64,000 bases of DNA from positions 124,001 to 188,000 of the forward strand of contig NZ_JAGPYN010000002.1 of NCBI RefSeq assembly GCF_018069805.1, read 5' to 3'. Shown piece after piece: positions 47,191-55,345 of this stretch (positions are counted from its first letter, which is position 1; each line of letters begins with the position of its first letter). Source of the stretch: Pseudoalteromonas ostreae. Its GTDB lineage: Bacteria; Pseudomonadota; Gammaproteobacteria; Enterobacterales; Alteromonadaceae. Below the pieces are notes generated by a model. That model did not search any database, had not been told where the DNA came from, and was given only the letters and a program-made list of their open reading frames with translations. The translations under genes and the position numbers were made by a program.

Positions 47191-47239
47191 ACTCAGTGTA
47201 GTTAACAGCCTAAACTAACGATTGCTAACTACATTGAGT
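47191..47239. repeat. 14-bp inverted repeat between pgk and fbaA
   Basis: ACTCAGTGTAGTTA at 47191-47204 and TAACTACATTGAGT at 47226-47239 pair with one mismatch over a 21-base loop, just after the pgk stop. No T tract follows on the minus strand, so an RNA-processing or partial attenuation role is more likely than simple termination. Confidence 0.5.
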
Positions 47240-47248
47240 AAACGCTAA

Positions 47249-48424
47249 TTACTTAGCGCGTTGTTCAAGCATAGCAACTGCTGGTAATTTTTTCCCTTCT
47301 AAAAACTCAAGGAAAGCACCACCGCCAGTTGAAATATACGAAATTTTATCGGCAATGCCGTATTTATCAATCGCTGCTAACGTATCACCGCCACCAGCTA
47401 TTGAGAACGCATTTGAATTAGCGATTGCTTGAGCAATAGCACGGGTGCCATTACCAAACTGGTCAAATTCAAATACACCTACAGGACCATTCCATACAAC
47501 AGTACCTGCATTAGCAATAATTTTTGCAAGTTTGCTCGCTGTATCTGGGCCAATATCAAAAATCATATCTGTGTCTGTTACTTCGCTAACATCTTTTAAT
47601 GTTGCAACGGCTGATTCTGAAAACTCATTGCCAACAACCACATCAGTAGGTACTGGTATTTCACCATTATTACTTTTAGCAGCCGCACTTAGCTTATCTG
47701 CTTCATCAATTAGGTCAGCCTCGTATAATGACTTACCAACTGGGTAGCCTGCCGCAGCAATAAAGGTATTTGCAATACCGCCACCAGTGACTAATTGATC
47801 AACAATCGTTGAAAGTGAATCAAGTACTGTTAGTTTAGTTGATACTTTAGAGCCGCCCACAATCGCCACTAATGGACGAGCTGGGTTATCAAGTGCTTTA
47901 CCTAATGCCTCTAATTCAGCCGCCAATAGTGGGCCTGCACAAGCAACATCTGCAAATAAACCAACGCCATGGGTAGACGCTTGAGCACGATGAGCTGTAC
48001 CAAATGCATCCATTACATACACATCACATAATGCAGCAAGCTTTTTAGATAACGCTTCGTCATCTTTGCTTTCGCCAACATTAAAGCGTACGTTTTCAAA
48101 AACCACCACTTCATTATCAGCAATTTCAACGCCATTTAAGTAATCTTTTTCAAGACGTACATTTTGTTCAAGTGCTTCATTAAGGTAATCAACAACTGGC
48201 GCTAAAGAAAACGCTTCATCATATTCCCCTTCCGTAGGGCGGCCTAGGTGTGACATAACCATTACTTTAGCGCCTTTTTCAAGGGCTAATTTAATACTCG
48301 GTAATGCAGCACGAATACGTGCATCTGAGGTCACTTTACCTGCTTTTACTGGTACATTTAAATCTTCACGAATTAACACGCGTTTGCCGTTTAAATCTAA
48401 ACCCGCCATATTTATGACCGACAT
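47249..48424 (-). CDS. pgk: Phosphoglycerate kinase
   Basis: A 391-residue glycolytic kinase, full length. Motifs: [14 protein letters not shown] near 14, [21 protein letters not shown] near 57, ENVRFNVGE, the nucleotide-side VGGSKVSTK and [13 protein letters not shown], and the hinge [17 protein letters not shown] lies seven bases before the ATG. It is between epd and fbaA in the conserved epd-pgk-fba order. Confidence 0.97.
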   Translation of the reverse strand: MSVINMAGLDLNGKRVLIREDLNVPVKAGKVTSDARIRAALPSIKLALEKGAKVMVMSHLGRPTEGEYDEAFSLAPVVDYLNEALEQNVRLEKDYLNGVEIADNEVVVFENVRFNVGESKDDEALSKKLAALCDVYVMDAFGTAHRAQASTHGVGLFADVACAGPLLAAELEALGKALDNPARPLVAIVGGSKVSTKLTVLDSLSTIVDQLVTGGGIANTFIAAAGYPVGKSLYEADLIDEADKLSAAAKSNNGEIPVPTDVVVGNEFSESAVATLKDVSEVTDTDMIFDIGPDTASKLAKIIANAGTVVWNGPVGVFEFDQFGNGTRAIAQAIANSNAFSIAGGGDTLAAIDKYGIADKISYISTGGGAFLEFLEGKKLPAVAMLEQRAK

Positions 48425-48492
48425 GGACTTCTCCTTAGTTAACGATACTTTCTTGAAATATATAGGTTTTATTTTTAGTTTTGAAATTTCTA

Positions 48493-49509
48493 TTATTGAC
48501 TTACCGCCATCATAACTCGTGCGGTATCGAGCATTCGATTAGCAAATCCCCACTCATTATCACACCACACTAACAACTTTATCAGTCGTTTATGACTGAC
48601 TCGTGTCTGCGTGCCATCTATAATACAAGAATGTGGGTCATGATTAAAATCAATCGAGACCAATGGCTCTTCTGTATAACTTAAGATACCTTCTAAACGG
48701 TCTCTCGCTGCGGCTTTTAATACTTTATTCACTGCATTTAAATCAACATCAGCGTTGACTGTCACGCTCAAATCCATCGCAGTAACATTGATAGTCGGCA
48801 CACGTACTGCAATGGCTTCAAAGCGGCCATGGAACTTAGGTAAAATACGCTCAATACCACGAGCTAATTTAGTATCTACAGGAATAATCGACTGACTCGC
48901 AGCGCGGGTACGACGTAAATCATGATGATAAGCATCAATTACTTGCTGATCGTTCATCGACGCGTGAATAGTTGTAATCGCACCTGATTCAATACCAAAG
49001 GCATCATCTAGTACTTTGATCACTGGTACTATACAGTTGGTAGTACATGAGCCATTAGAGACAATCGTATGTTCAGCGAGTAGTTCATCATCATTAATAC
49101 CATAGACAATTGTGGCATCAACATCCGCATCTGCAGGCTGAGAAAATAAAACTTTCTTTGCGCCAGCATCAAGATGTAATTGCGCATGTTCACGAGAGTG
49201 ATACACCCCAGTACACTCTAAAACCACGTCAACATCAAGTAACTGCCACGGTAATTCACGCGGATTTTGTTCCGCAAATAAAGCTATTATATCGTCCGCT
49301 ACCGATAAGGTGTCTTCACCTAAAAGAACTGGAAACGCAAAACGGCCATGAGACGTATCATATTTAAGAAGATGAGCGATCCCTTGAGGATCAGCAAGTT
49401 CATTAATCGCAACAATTTTGATCTCGTCGCTTAAGCCCGATTCATAAAGAGCACGAACAATATTTCGACCAATTCTACCAAAACCATTGATTGCAAGTTT
49501 GATTGCCAT
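48493..49509 (-). CDS. epd: Erythrose-4-phosphate dehydrogenase
   Basis: A 338-residue member of the GAPDH family from the ATG at 49509; the frame extension is not convincing. NAD-binding [17 protein letters not shown] opens the protein; the catalytic cysteine is in SNGSCTTNC near 155, with His in [11 protein letters not shown], and [13 protein letters not shown] near the end. It is called Epd and not Gap because of [10 protein letters not shown], the pgk-fba linkage, and overall layout. It makes 4-phosphoerythronate for pyridoxal phosphate, the pathway that also uses pdxA at 468. Confidence 0.9.
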   Translation of the reverse strand: MAIKLAINGFGRIGRNIVRALYESGLSDEIKIVAINELADPQGIAHLLKYDTSHGRFAFPVLLGEDTLSVADDIIALFAEQNPRELPWQLLDVDVVLECTGVYHSREHAQLHLDAGAKKVLFSQPADADVDATIVYGINDDELLAEHTIVSNGSCTTNCIVPVIKVLDDAFGIESGAITTIHASMNDQQVIDAYHHDLRRTRAASQSIIPVDTKLARGIERILPKFHGRFEAIAVRVPTINVTAMDLSVTVNADVDLNAVNKVLKAAARDRLEGILSYTEEPLVSIDFNHDPHSCIIDGTQTRVSHKRLIKLLVWCDNEWGFANRMLDTARVMMAVSQ

Positions 49510-49746
49510 AAAGAAGAAAATCCACTCTAGTTGCTTGCAGATAAAGGCCACCTGCCTTTTAGATGCGGGTATTGTAATCGACCTTTGCCTTGATTATAAG
49601 AGGGAAGGTTAAATAAATGCTTTAAGCCTGTTTTTGATGGTGTAATTTCACTAAAATGCCAGCTAAAGATGGCAGTCCCTTTTAAGAAGTTACAACGATG
49701 ATGATAAGTGCCCGTAAAAAACCCAACCTATTGGTTTAAAAGTAAT

Positions 49747-49857
49747 TTATACTGTGTTATTGATTTTAACAATAGAACCACTCTTATTGGCAATTAATGC
49801 CTTGCCTAAATCGCCTTTAATTCCAACGACGCTCGTATCTTTAGATGGCTTGGACAT
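49747..49857 (-). CDS. Candidate 36-residue small protein
   Basis: A short open frame, MSKPSKDTSVVGIKGDLGKA and 16 more residues, lies 23 bases after the exonuclease stop on the same strand. The composition looks protein-like (Gly, Lys, Val, Ile alternation), but the ribosome binding site is weak and I do not recognise it. It could be a remnant of a longer gene. The rest of 49552-49880 holds the epd promoter region and no other feature I can name. Confidence 0.3.
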   Translation of the reverse strand: MSKPSKDTSVVGIKGDLGKALIANKSGSIVKINNTV

Positions 49858-49880
49858 ATGATTAACACCGAATTAACACA

Positions 49881-50504
49881 TCAAACCAACGCAGCCAATT
49901 TTAATTCCTTACCACGACTTATTTGATGACATTGTGCCAGCAACAATTCTGCGGTCGCCATAGCATCGGTAAGGGCATGATGAGTACTGTAATAAGGTAA
50001 CTCATAACGCGCCCGACAAGCGCCAAGAGTTAAATCATCCAAGCCAATTTCGTGCCCTTGGTGATGTAAGCGTTTTTTTTCAATATGAAAAGTATCGAGT
50101 ATCAATTTAGGTTGTATCGTAATACCGTGAGTTTGAAATGCTTGCTTTAAAAATCCCCAATCTAGTGTGGCATTATGAAACACTAAGATAGCATCCGAAA
50201 AATGTGCGCTTAGTGCAGCTAAAATAGCCGCTAATTTTTGCCCTGTTGCGACATCTTGCAGGGAAATACCGTGATATACAGGGCTTTGCTCAAGGCGTTG
50301 TACATCTTTATTAATTGTATGCTGCGCCTGACTTAATTTAATACATTGGTTGTCTATCAACAGCCATGCAATCGAGACAATTTCATGCTGTTTTGGATCA
50401 AGCCCTGTCAGCTCTAAATCAATCACTATATAGCGCTGTACTAGTGCATTTTGAGCAAGTAATTGCTTACGCGCAAAATAGCGACTCAACCAACGTTTAA
50501 CCAC
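49881..50504 (-). CDS. DnaQ-like 3'-5' exonuclease (DEDDh)
   Basis: A 207-residue exonuclease domain protein. Exo I is IDLELTGLD (Asp and Glu near 29 and 31), Exo II is HNATLDWGFL, and Exo III has THHALTDAMATAELL, giving the DEDDh set. The first 24 residues are basic and may be a linker. It begins 36 bases after the cNMP/CBS/DUF294 gene, and this pair recurs near acetate-type symporter genes in gammaproteobacteria, though its function is unknown. Confidence 0.88.
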   Translation of the reverse strand: MVKRWLSRYFARKQLLAQNALVQRYIVIDLELTGLDPKQHEIVSIAWLLIDNQCIKLSQAQHTINKDVQRLEQSPVYHGISLQDVATGQKLAAILAALSAHFSDAILVFHNATLDWGFLKQAFQTHGITIQPKLILDTFHIEKKRLHHQGHEIGLDDLTLGACRARYELPYYSTHHALTDAMATAELLLAQCHQISRGKELKLAALV

Positions 50505-50539
50505 TTAACTTGTCACTTTATTCACAGCAAAACACATAG

Positions 50540-52378
50540 TTATAAACTCCCACGAGCAAACTTAAATGCCGCCGCTTGTTGTGCGAGCTTAAGTAAATAG
50601 AAGGCTTCTTTTAATTGGTGACGTTCAAGGGAGTTTAGTTTATCCGGGTTAATACAGTTGCTAGGTAACCCTTCTTCGTTTATTTGCGTGCGCAAACGCA
50701 ACTGAGTTAAAAACCGCCAGCAATCTTTCAAGTTATATACATCGTGATTACTTAATAATGAATGTTTCAACAATGCATCTAAGCGCTCTTGGGTATTCGC
50801 ACGGCGTATTCCTGCTTTTAACGCATATAGACGAACAATATCATTGATGATCACCACGCCACGCTTTTTCAAATCGATGTATTTATGCTGTTTAGCATCT
50901 TTTTCGAGTTTAAACTGATTAAATAAACCAATTGGCACTGAGTTAGATTTAATATCGGTTGCCATCGCCGCGTAAAATAATTCGTTGTGAGAAATACGGG
51001 TTAACTGCTCACAAAATGCGGTGTAAAGCGCTGTTGAGCCTTCAATAAAGCGTAAATCAAAAAATATTTTACAGTTAAGCATAGCCTGTGGTGTTGGACT
51101 TTTTATCCAAGTAAAAAACTTTTCACACCAATCAGATATACTCATTCTACACAATTCACTGCTGGCCATAATGTTACCAGGACAGCGTTTAATACCGCAC
51201 TCAACCAACTGTTCGCAAACAAACTCCCCCATCCGGCGGTAGTAATCTTGATGTTGCTCACTTAAGTCATCAGGCAGTAATAAGCCGTTATCTTGATCAG
51301 AATGCAAGGTTTGCTCTTCACGCGCTTGAGAGCCAAAACAAATAAAGCTAAAACTGGTCGGCGCCGCTCCGTACTCTTCTTGGAATAAATATATTAGCCG
51401 TGAAGTTAACGCATCAGTTAAGCCACTGAGTAATTTACCTATCAACGATATATCATCTATATTATGAGAAAAGCTCCGCAATAATTTAGGTACTTCTGCC
51501 GCATAACGCTTTAAATCTGCGACACTATGAGCTTTATAAATACGGCCAATTAATTGAACGGGATCGCTCTTTTGTTGGCGTAATAAATCGGTACTGGTGA
51601 TCATGCCCAATGCTTTATGGTGCTCATCCAATACTGGTAAATGATGAATATTATGTTTAAGCATTAAATGCAACGCCGAAAACACCCGATTGTTTTCAAA
51701 AATAAATTTTGGTTTAGCACTCATGATTGTCTGAATAGCGTGCTTAGGATCGATTTCATCGGCTAATACCCGGTTGCGTAAATCGCGATCTGTAACTACA
51801 CCAACTAAGCGCTCAAATTCTGTCACCATAATCGACGAAACGCCGTGCTCTTTCATTTTTTTAGCTGCTTGGCGAATGCTTGCATCAGGCGACAAAGTGA
51901 CCGCTTTACGTGACATCAGTTCAGATATTTTACGTTCAGACCAACTATCGTTTTGGCTTTTATAATGTGAAGAAAGCAGCCGATTTGCATGCGCGCGCAC
52001 AAAATACTGCTCAAACGCTTTATATTCACGGCGCAAGTAGTCGAAAGCATCTTGGTTGAGCATATAAACAATGCCTTCTTTTTGCACTGCTAAATGGTTT
52101 TGAATTGCTTCTCCGGTTAATAACGAAGGAAAACCAAAATAATCGCCTTGTGCCAAACGGGTGATCACATCACCTTTAGCATCCACTAAGTCATACAAAC
52201 CAGAACGAATTAAAAACAGTTTAGGTGACTCGGATTGCAGCCATTGTGTTTGGTTTTCACGAGTCAGATAAATAACATCTAGGCGCTTTACAAAATAATC
52301 CGTAGCACTGTTATCAAGGTGACTAAAAGGGGTTTGTGCCAGCACAAACTGGGCGACTTCCTGTTGCTCATGATTCAT
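50540..52378 (-). CDS. cNMP-binding / CBS-pair / DUF294 nucleotidyltransferase-like protein
   Basis: A 612-residue signalling-type protein from the ATG at 52378; the frame begins earlier with TTG. Order: cyclic-nucleotide-binding barrel (about 20-125), two CBS domains (MSRKAVTLSPDASIRQAAKKMKEHGVSSIMV and MSAKPKFIFENNRVFSALHLML), a DUF294 nucleotidyltransferase-like core (CFGSQAREEQTLHSDQDNGLL near 350, resembling GlnD-type motifs), and a helical DUF294 C-terminal domain. Possibly an uridylyl- or adenylyl-transferase acting on a partner; the ligand is unknown. It forms an operon with the exonuclease. Confidence 0.88.
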   Translation of the reverse strand: MNHEQQEVAQFVLAQTPFSHLDNSATDYFVKRLDVIYLTRENQTQWLQSESPKLFLIRSGLYDLVDAKGDVITRLAQGDYFGFPSLLTGEAIQNHLAVQKEGIVYMLNQDAFDYLRREYKAFEQYFVRAHANRLLSSHYKSQNDSWSERKISELMSRKAVTLSPDASIRQAAKKMKEHGVSSIMVTEFERLVGVVTDRDLRNRVLADEIDPKHAIQTIMSAKPKFIFENNRVFSALHLMLKHNIHHLPVLDEHHKALGMITSTDLLRQQKSDPVQLIGRIYKAHSVADLKRYAAEVPKLLRSFSHNIDDISLIGKLLSGLTDALTSRLIYLFQEEYGAAPTSFSFICFGSQAREEQTLHSDQDNGLLLPDDLSEQHQDYYRRMGEFVCEQLVECGIKRCPGNIMASSELCRMSISDWCEKFFTWIKSPTPQAMLNCKIFFDLRFIEGSTALYTAFCEQLTRISHNELFYAAMATDIKSNSVPIGLFNQFKLEKDAKQHKYIDLKKRGVVIINDIVRLYALKAGIRRANTQERLDALLKHSLLSNHDVYNLKDCWRFLTQLRLRTQINEEGLPSNCINPDKLNSLERHQLKEAFYLLKLAQQAAAFKFARGSL

Positions 52379-52434
52379 CTTGTTACTCGCAAAAAACAAT
52401 TGTATAGCTACTGTAATGCTACCAGAACTAAATA

Positions 52435-52461
52435 AAAAGCCCGACTTAAGTCGGGCTTTTT
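52435..52461. terminator. Terminator after cspA
   Basis: A 26-27-base perfect palindrome centred on CTTAAG, with AAAAGCCCGA and TCGGGCTTTT ends. It lies downstream of cspA on the minus strand and is identical to the hairpin at 52899-52925. Confidence 0.92.
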
Positions 52462-52486
52462 CATTTAGTAAATAAAGACGCTAAGA

Positions 52487-52699
52487 TTATATTGTTCTAA
52501 CATTAGATGCTTGTGGGCCTTTTTGACCTTGTTCAACTTCGTAAGAAACTTTTTGGCCTTCAGCTAACGTTTTGAAACCTTCAGATGCGATTGCACGAAA
52601 ATGAACAAACACATCAGCGCCGCCATTATCCTGAGTAATAAAACCAAAACCCTTCTCTTCATTAAACCACTTTACTACTCCAGTTGTTGAACTAGACAT
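52487..52699 (-). CDS. Cold-shock protein, CspA family
   Basis: A 70-residue single cold-shock domain with both RNA-binding motifs: KGFGFITQ near 16 and VFVHFRAI near 30. Such proteins bind single-stranded RNA and DNA and melt structures. AGGAA precedes the ATG. A leader of almost 200 bases separates it from the upstream terminator, which leaves room for the long 5' UTR common in the family. Which paralogue this is cannot be judged from sequence alone. Confidence 0.94.
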   Translation of the reverse strand: MSSSTTGVVKWFNEEKGFGFITQDNGGADVFVHFRAIASEGFKTLAEGQKVSYEVEQGQKGPQASNVRTI

Positions 52700-52898
52700 A
52701 ATGTATTCCTTTATATTTGATTAATAAAATTGACGCTGTATATCGTACTTTATACCCAATTAACAAATGCGCTACTGAACATAAATAAATTTTAATATTT
52801 ACCTGCCCCGCGTACCCGCAACAGAGCCAAACGACACGATGTGAATTTAATATTAACAGGTACATATATATTGTAAACACATGCATTAACCTTAATAT

Positions 52899-52925
52899 AA
52901 AAAGCCCGACTTAAGTCGGGCTTTT
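52899..52925. terminator. Terminator after the symporter gene
   Basis: The palindrome has the same sequence as the one at 52435-52461. It lies 35 bases after the symporter stop on the minus strand and upstream of cspA. Confidence 0.92.
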
Positions 52926-52959
52926 GGGTATATCAATTATTAACTGAGTATCTGCGTTG

Positions 52960-54684
52960 TTAGTGAGCATGTGCTTCACTAGAACCTTTCGGGTTACGAA
53001 TACCTTCAACCATTTGTTGTATTTCAACCGGAGTTTCGGCAGTAAATTTCACTACAATTGCCGCAACTGCAAAATTAACAATCATCCCTACTAAGCCAAT
53101 ACCTTCTGGCGAAATACCTAAGAGCCAATGCTCAGGATTATTTAGCTCAGGGCTGACAAACTTGAAGAAAATGATGTAAGCAGCAGTAAAGGTGATACCT
53201 GTTACCATGCCTAAAACCGCACCTTCTTTGTTCATCTTCTTGGAGAAGATACCCATGATGATCGCAGGGAAGAAACTTGCAGCAGCTAAGCCGAATGCAA
53301 ATGCCACCACCGACGCCACAAATCCAGGCGGGTTAATACCAAAGTAAGCGGAGATAACAATCGCAACCATGGCCGCCAACCTCGCTGCGAGTAACTCTTG
53401 TTTATCGCTAATATCTGGTTTTAAAGTTCGCTTGAGTAAATCGTGCGATACCGAGGTCGAAATAACTAACAGTAAGCCTGCGGTTGTTGATAGTGCAGCA
53501 GCAATACCACCGGCCGCGACTAGCGCTACGACCCACGCTGGTAAGTTAGCTATTTCGGGGTTAGCAAGTACCATGATGTCGCGGTCAACGTTAACTTCAT
53601 TAGCGCTATTTGGATCATCAATTTTACCTGCGGTGTAGAACATTTTGCCATCACCGTTTTTATCATTAAAAGTGATTAAACCTGTTCTTTCCCAGTTTTT
53701 GATCCATGCAGGTGCCTGTGCATATTCAGTCCCGCTACCATCTTTACCGTTAATGGTATCAATCATGTTAACACGGGCAAATGCGGCTACCGCTGGCGCG
53801 GTTGTGTAAACAATAGCAATGAACACTAATGTCCACGCTGCTGAAATACGCGTATCTTTAACGCGTGGAACAGTGAAAAAACGTACGATTACATGAGGAA
53901 GACCAGCAGTACCGACCATTAATGCACCTGTAATAGCAAACACATCAATCATACTCTTAGAGCCTTCGGTGTATTGAGCAAAACCCAGTTCAGCACTTAA
54001 CCCGTCAAGCTTATCAAGTACATACATGCCAGAGCCATCACTTAGCGTAGCACCGAAGCCAGTTTGCGGAAAGAAGTGACCTGTCATCATCATTGAGATA
54101 AAGATTGCGGGTACTAAGTAAGCAAATACCAATACGCAATACTGTGCTACTTGGGTATAAGTAATGCCTTTCATGCCTCCGAGTACCGCATAAAAGAAAA
54201 CGATAACCATACCAATGTAAACGCCCGTTTCAATTTCAACTTCTAAGAAACGTGAGAATACAACGCCGACACCACGCATTTGCCCTGCAATATATGTAAA
54301 ACAAATGAAGATGGCACACAAAATTGCTACTAAACGAGCGGTGCGAGAATAGTAGCGGTCGCCGATAAAATCAGGCACAGTAAACTTGCCGAATTTACGT
54401 AAGTAAGGTGCTAAACACATGGCAAGTAGTACATAGCCACCTGTCCACCCCATTAAGTAAACGCCGCCATCATACCCTGCAAAAGAGATGATACCCGCCA
54501 TTGAGATAAATGACGCTGCACTCATCCAGTCAGCGGCTGTTGCCATACCATTTGCCAGAGGCGGAACACCACCACCTGCTACATAAAATTCTTTTGTTGA
54601 GCCTGCTCGGGCCCAAATTGCAATACCGATATAAAGCGCAAAGCTCAGCCCGACAATTATAAACGTGAGTGTTTGAACATCCAT
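52960..54684 (-). CDS. Sodium/solute symporter, VC_2705 (ActP-like) family
   Basis: A 574-residue SLC5-family inner-membrane transporter with about 13 helices. Signatures: KEFYVAGGGVPPLANGMATAADWMSAASFISMAGI near 31, TVPDFIGDRY near 103 and GLPHVIVRFFTVPRVKDTR near 265; a hydrophilic loop follows near 300-370. The family imports acetate or other short carboxylates with sodium. It is co-transcribed with the small DUF4212 protein, ten bases upstream, and divergent from the symporter-fused kinase. Confidence 0.92.
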   Translation of the reverse strand: MDVQTLTFIIVGLSFALYIGIAIWARAGSTKEFYVAGGGVPPLANGMATAADWMSAASFISMAGIISFAGYDGGVYLMGWTGGYVLLAMCLAPYLRKFGKFTVPDFIGDRYYSRTARLVAILCAIFICFTYIAGQMRGVGVVFSRFLEVEIETGVYIGMVIVFFYAVLGGMKGITYTQVAQYCVLVFAYLVPAIFISMMMTGHFFPQTGFGATLSDGSGMYVLDKLDGLSAELGFAQYTEGSKSMIDVFAITGALMVGTAGLPHVIVRFFTVPRVKDTRISAAWTLVFIAIVYTTAPAVAAFARVNMIDTINGKDGSGTEYAQAPAWIKNWERTGLITFNDKNGDGKMFYTAGKIDDPNSANEVNVDRDIMVLANPEIANLPAWVVALVAAGGIAAALSTTAGLLLVISTSVSHDLLKRTLKPDISDKQELLAARLAAMVAIVISAYFGINPPGFVASVVAFAFGLAAASFFPAIIMGIFSKKMNKEGAVLGMVTGITFTAAYIIFFKFVSPELNNPEHWLLGISPEGIGLVGMIVNFAVAAIVVKFTAETPVEIQQMVEGIRNPKGSSEAHAH

Positions 54685-54694
54685 TGCTTAGCTC

Positions 54695-54958
54695 CTATTC
54701 ATCTACGCCGTATTTTTTATCTAACGTATTCATTTTGAAAACGTATACAAAAATCAAAACTACAAAGGTGTAAATCGCGCCTTGCTGGGAGAACCAGAAG
54801 CCAAGTTTAAACCCAAAGAAACGCACTTCATTAAGTACGTCAGCCAGTAATATGCCAAACCCAAACGACACGACAAACCAAACTGCTAATAATTTAAACA
54901 GCAGTGAAATGTTTTCCGCCCAATAAGCTTTTGCTTGTTCTTCATCTTTAAAAGCCAT
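54695..54958 (-). CDS. DUF4212 small subunit of sodium/solute symporter
   Basis: An 87-residue membrane protein with two helices (about 20-42 and 52-75), from the ATG at 54958, which follows GAGG; the longer frame adds 24 doubtful residues. DUF4212 members are always found before a VC_2705-type symporter and are taken as an accessory subunit. The pattern AYWAENISLLFKLLAVWFVVSFGFGILL is typical. Confidence 0.9.
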   Translation of the reverse strand: MAFKDEEQAKAYWAENISLLFKLLAVWFVVSFGFGILLADVLNEVRFFGFKLGFWFSQQGAIYTFVVLIFVYVFKMNTLDKKYGVDE

Positions 54959-55070
54959 TTTTATTTCCTCTTTAACATCTATAAAAGGTGATGTGGTTTT
55001 TATTATCTTCACCAGCCAATTTAGCAACACAGCCTTAACATTGAATTGAGACCATAGTCGTAACAGCAGA

Positions 55071-55087
55071 TTAACGTTTACGTAAAC
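55071..55087. promoter_or_regulatory. LiuR-like palindromic operator
   Basis: TTAACGTTTACGTAAAC contains the perfect palindrome GTTTACGTAAAC (55076-55087). It resembles the LiuR (MerR family) consensus with repeated ACGT cores reported for branched-chain amino acid and related carbon genes in Alteromonadales; this identification is from memory. It lies in the divergent region before DUF4212. Confidence 0.45.
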
Positions 55088-55152
55088 TGTAAGGCTCTTT
55101 TTATTAAATTAAGGTAAAAAACATTAATTATCATAATGTTAAATATACACAC

Positions 55153-55172
55153 TGAATAGTTTTAACTATTCA
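55153..55172. promoter_or_regulatory. 20-bp dyad in the divergent symporter-kinase region
   Basis: Nine-base arms TGAATAGTT and AACTATTCA are separated by two bases. This is a second candidate operator in the 387-bp gap 54959-55345. The rest of the gap is AT-rich, and I could not name other sites. Confidence 0.45.
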
Positions 55173-55345
55173 CCTAGGTTATGTTGCAGCCCTGCGACAT
55201 TAGTCTAATAGATCTAAAAAAAACAAATTAACAATAAATATCAAACAGATAGAGATAGTTACATGTTCAATATAAAAATAGACAGCTCAAAATAGTGAAA
55301 ACTTCTGGTATGGTGTGCAATCACAAAATAATAATTGAATAAAAC

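Noticed and set aside
52692..52886. 64-codon frame just upstream of cspA
   Set aside because: It overlaps the likely cspA leader, is hydrophobic without order, and its end overlaps the cspA start codon.
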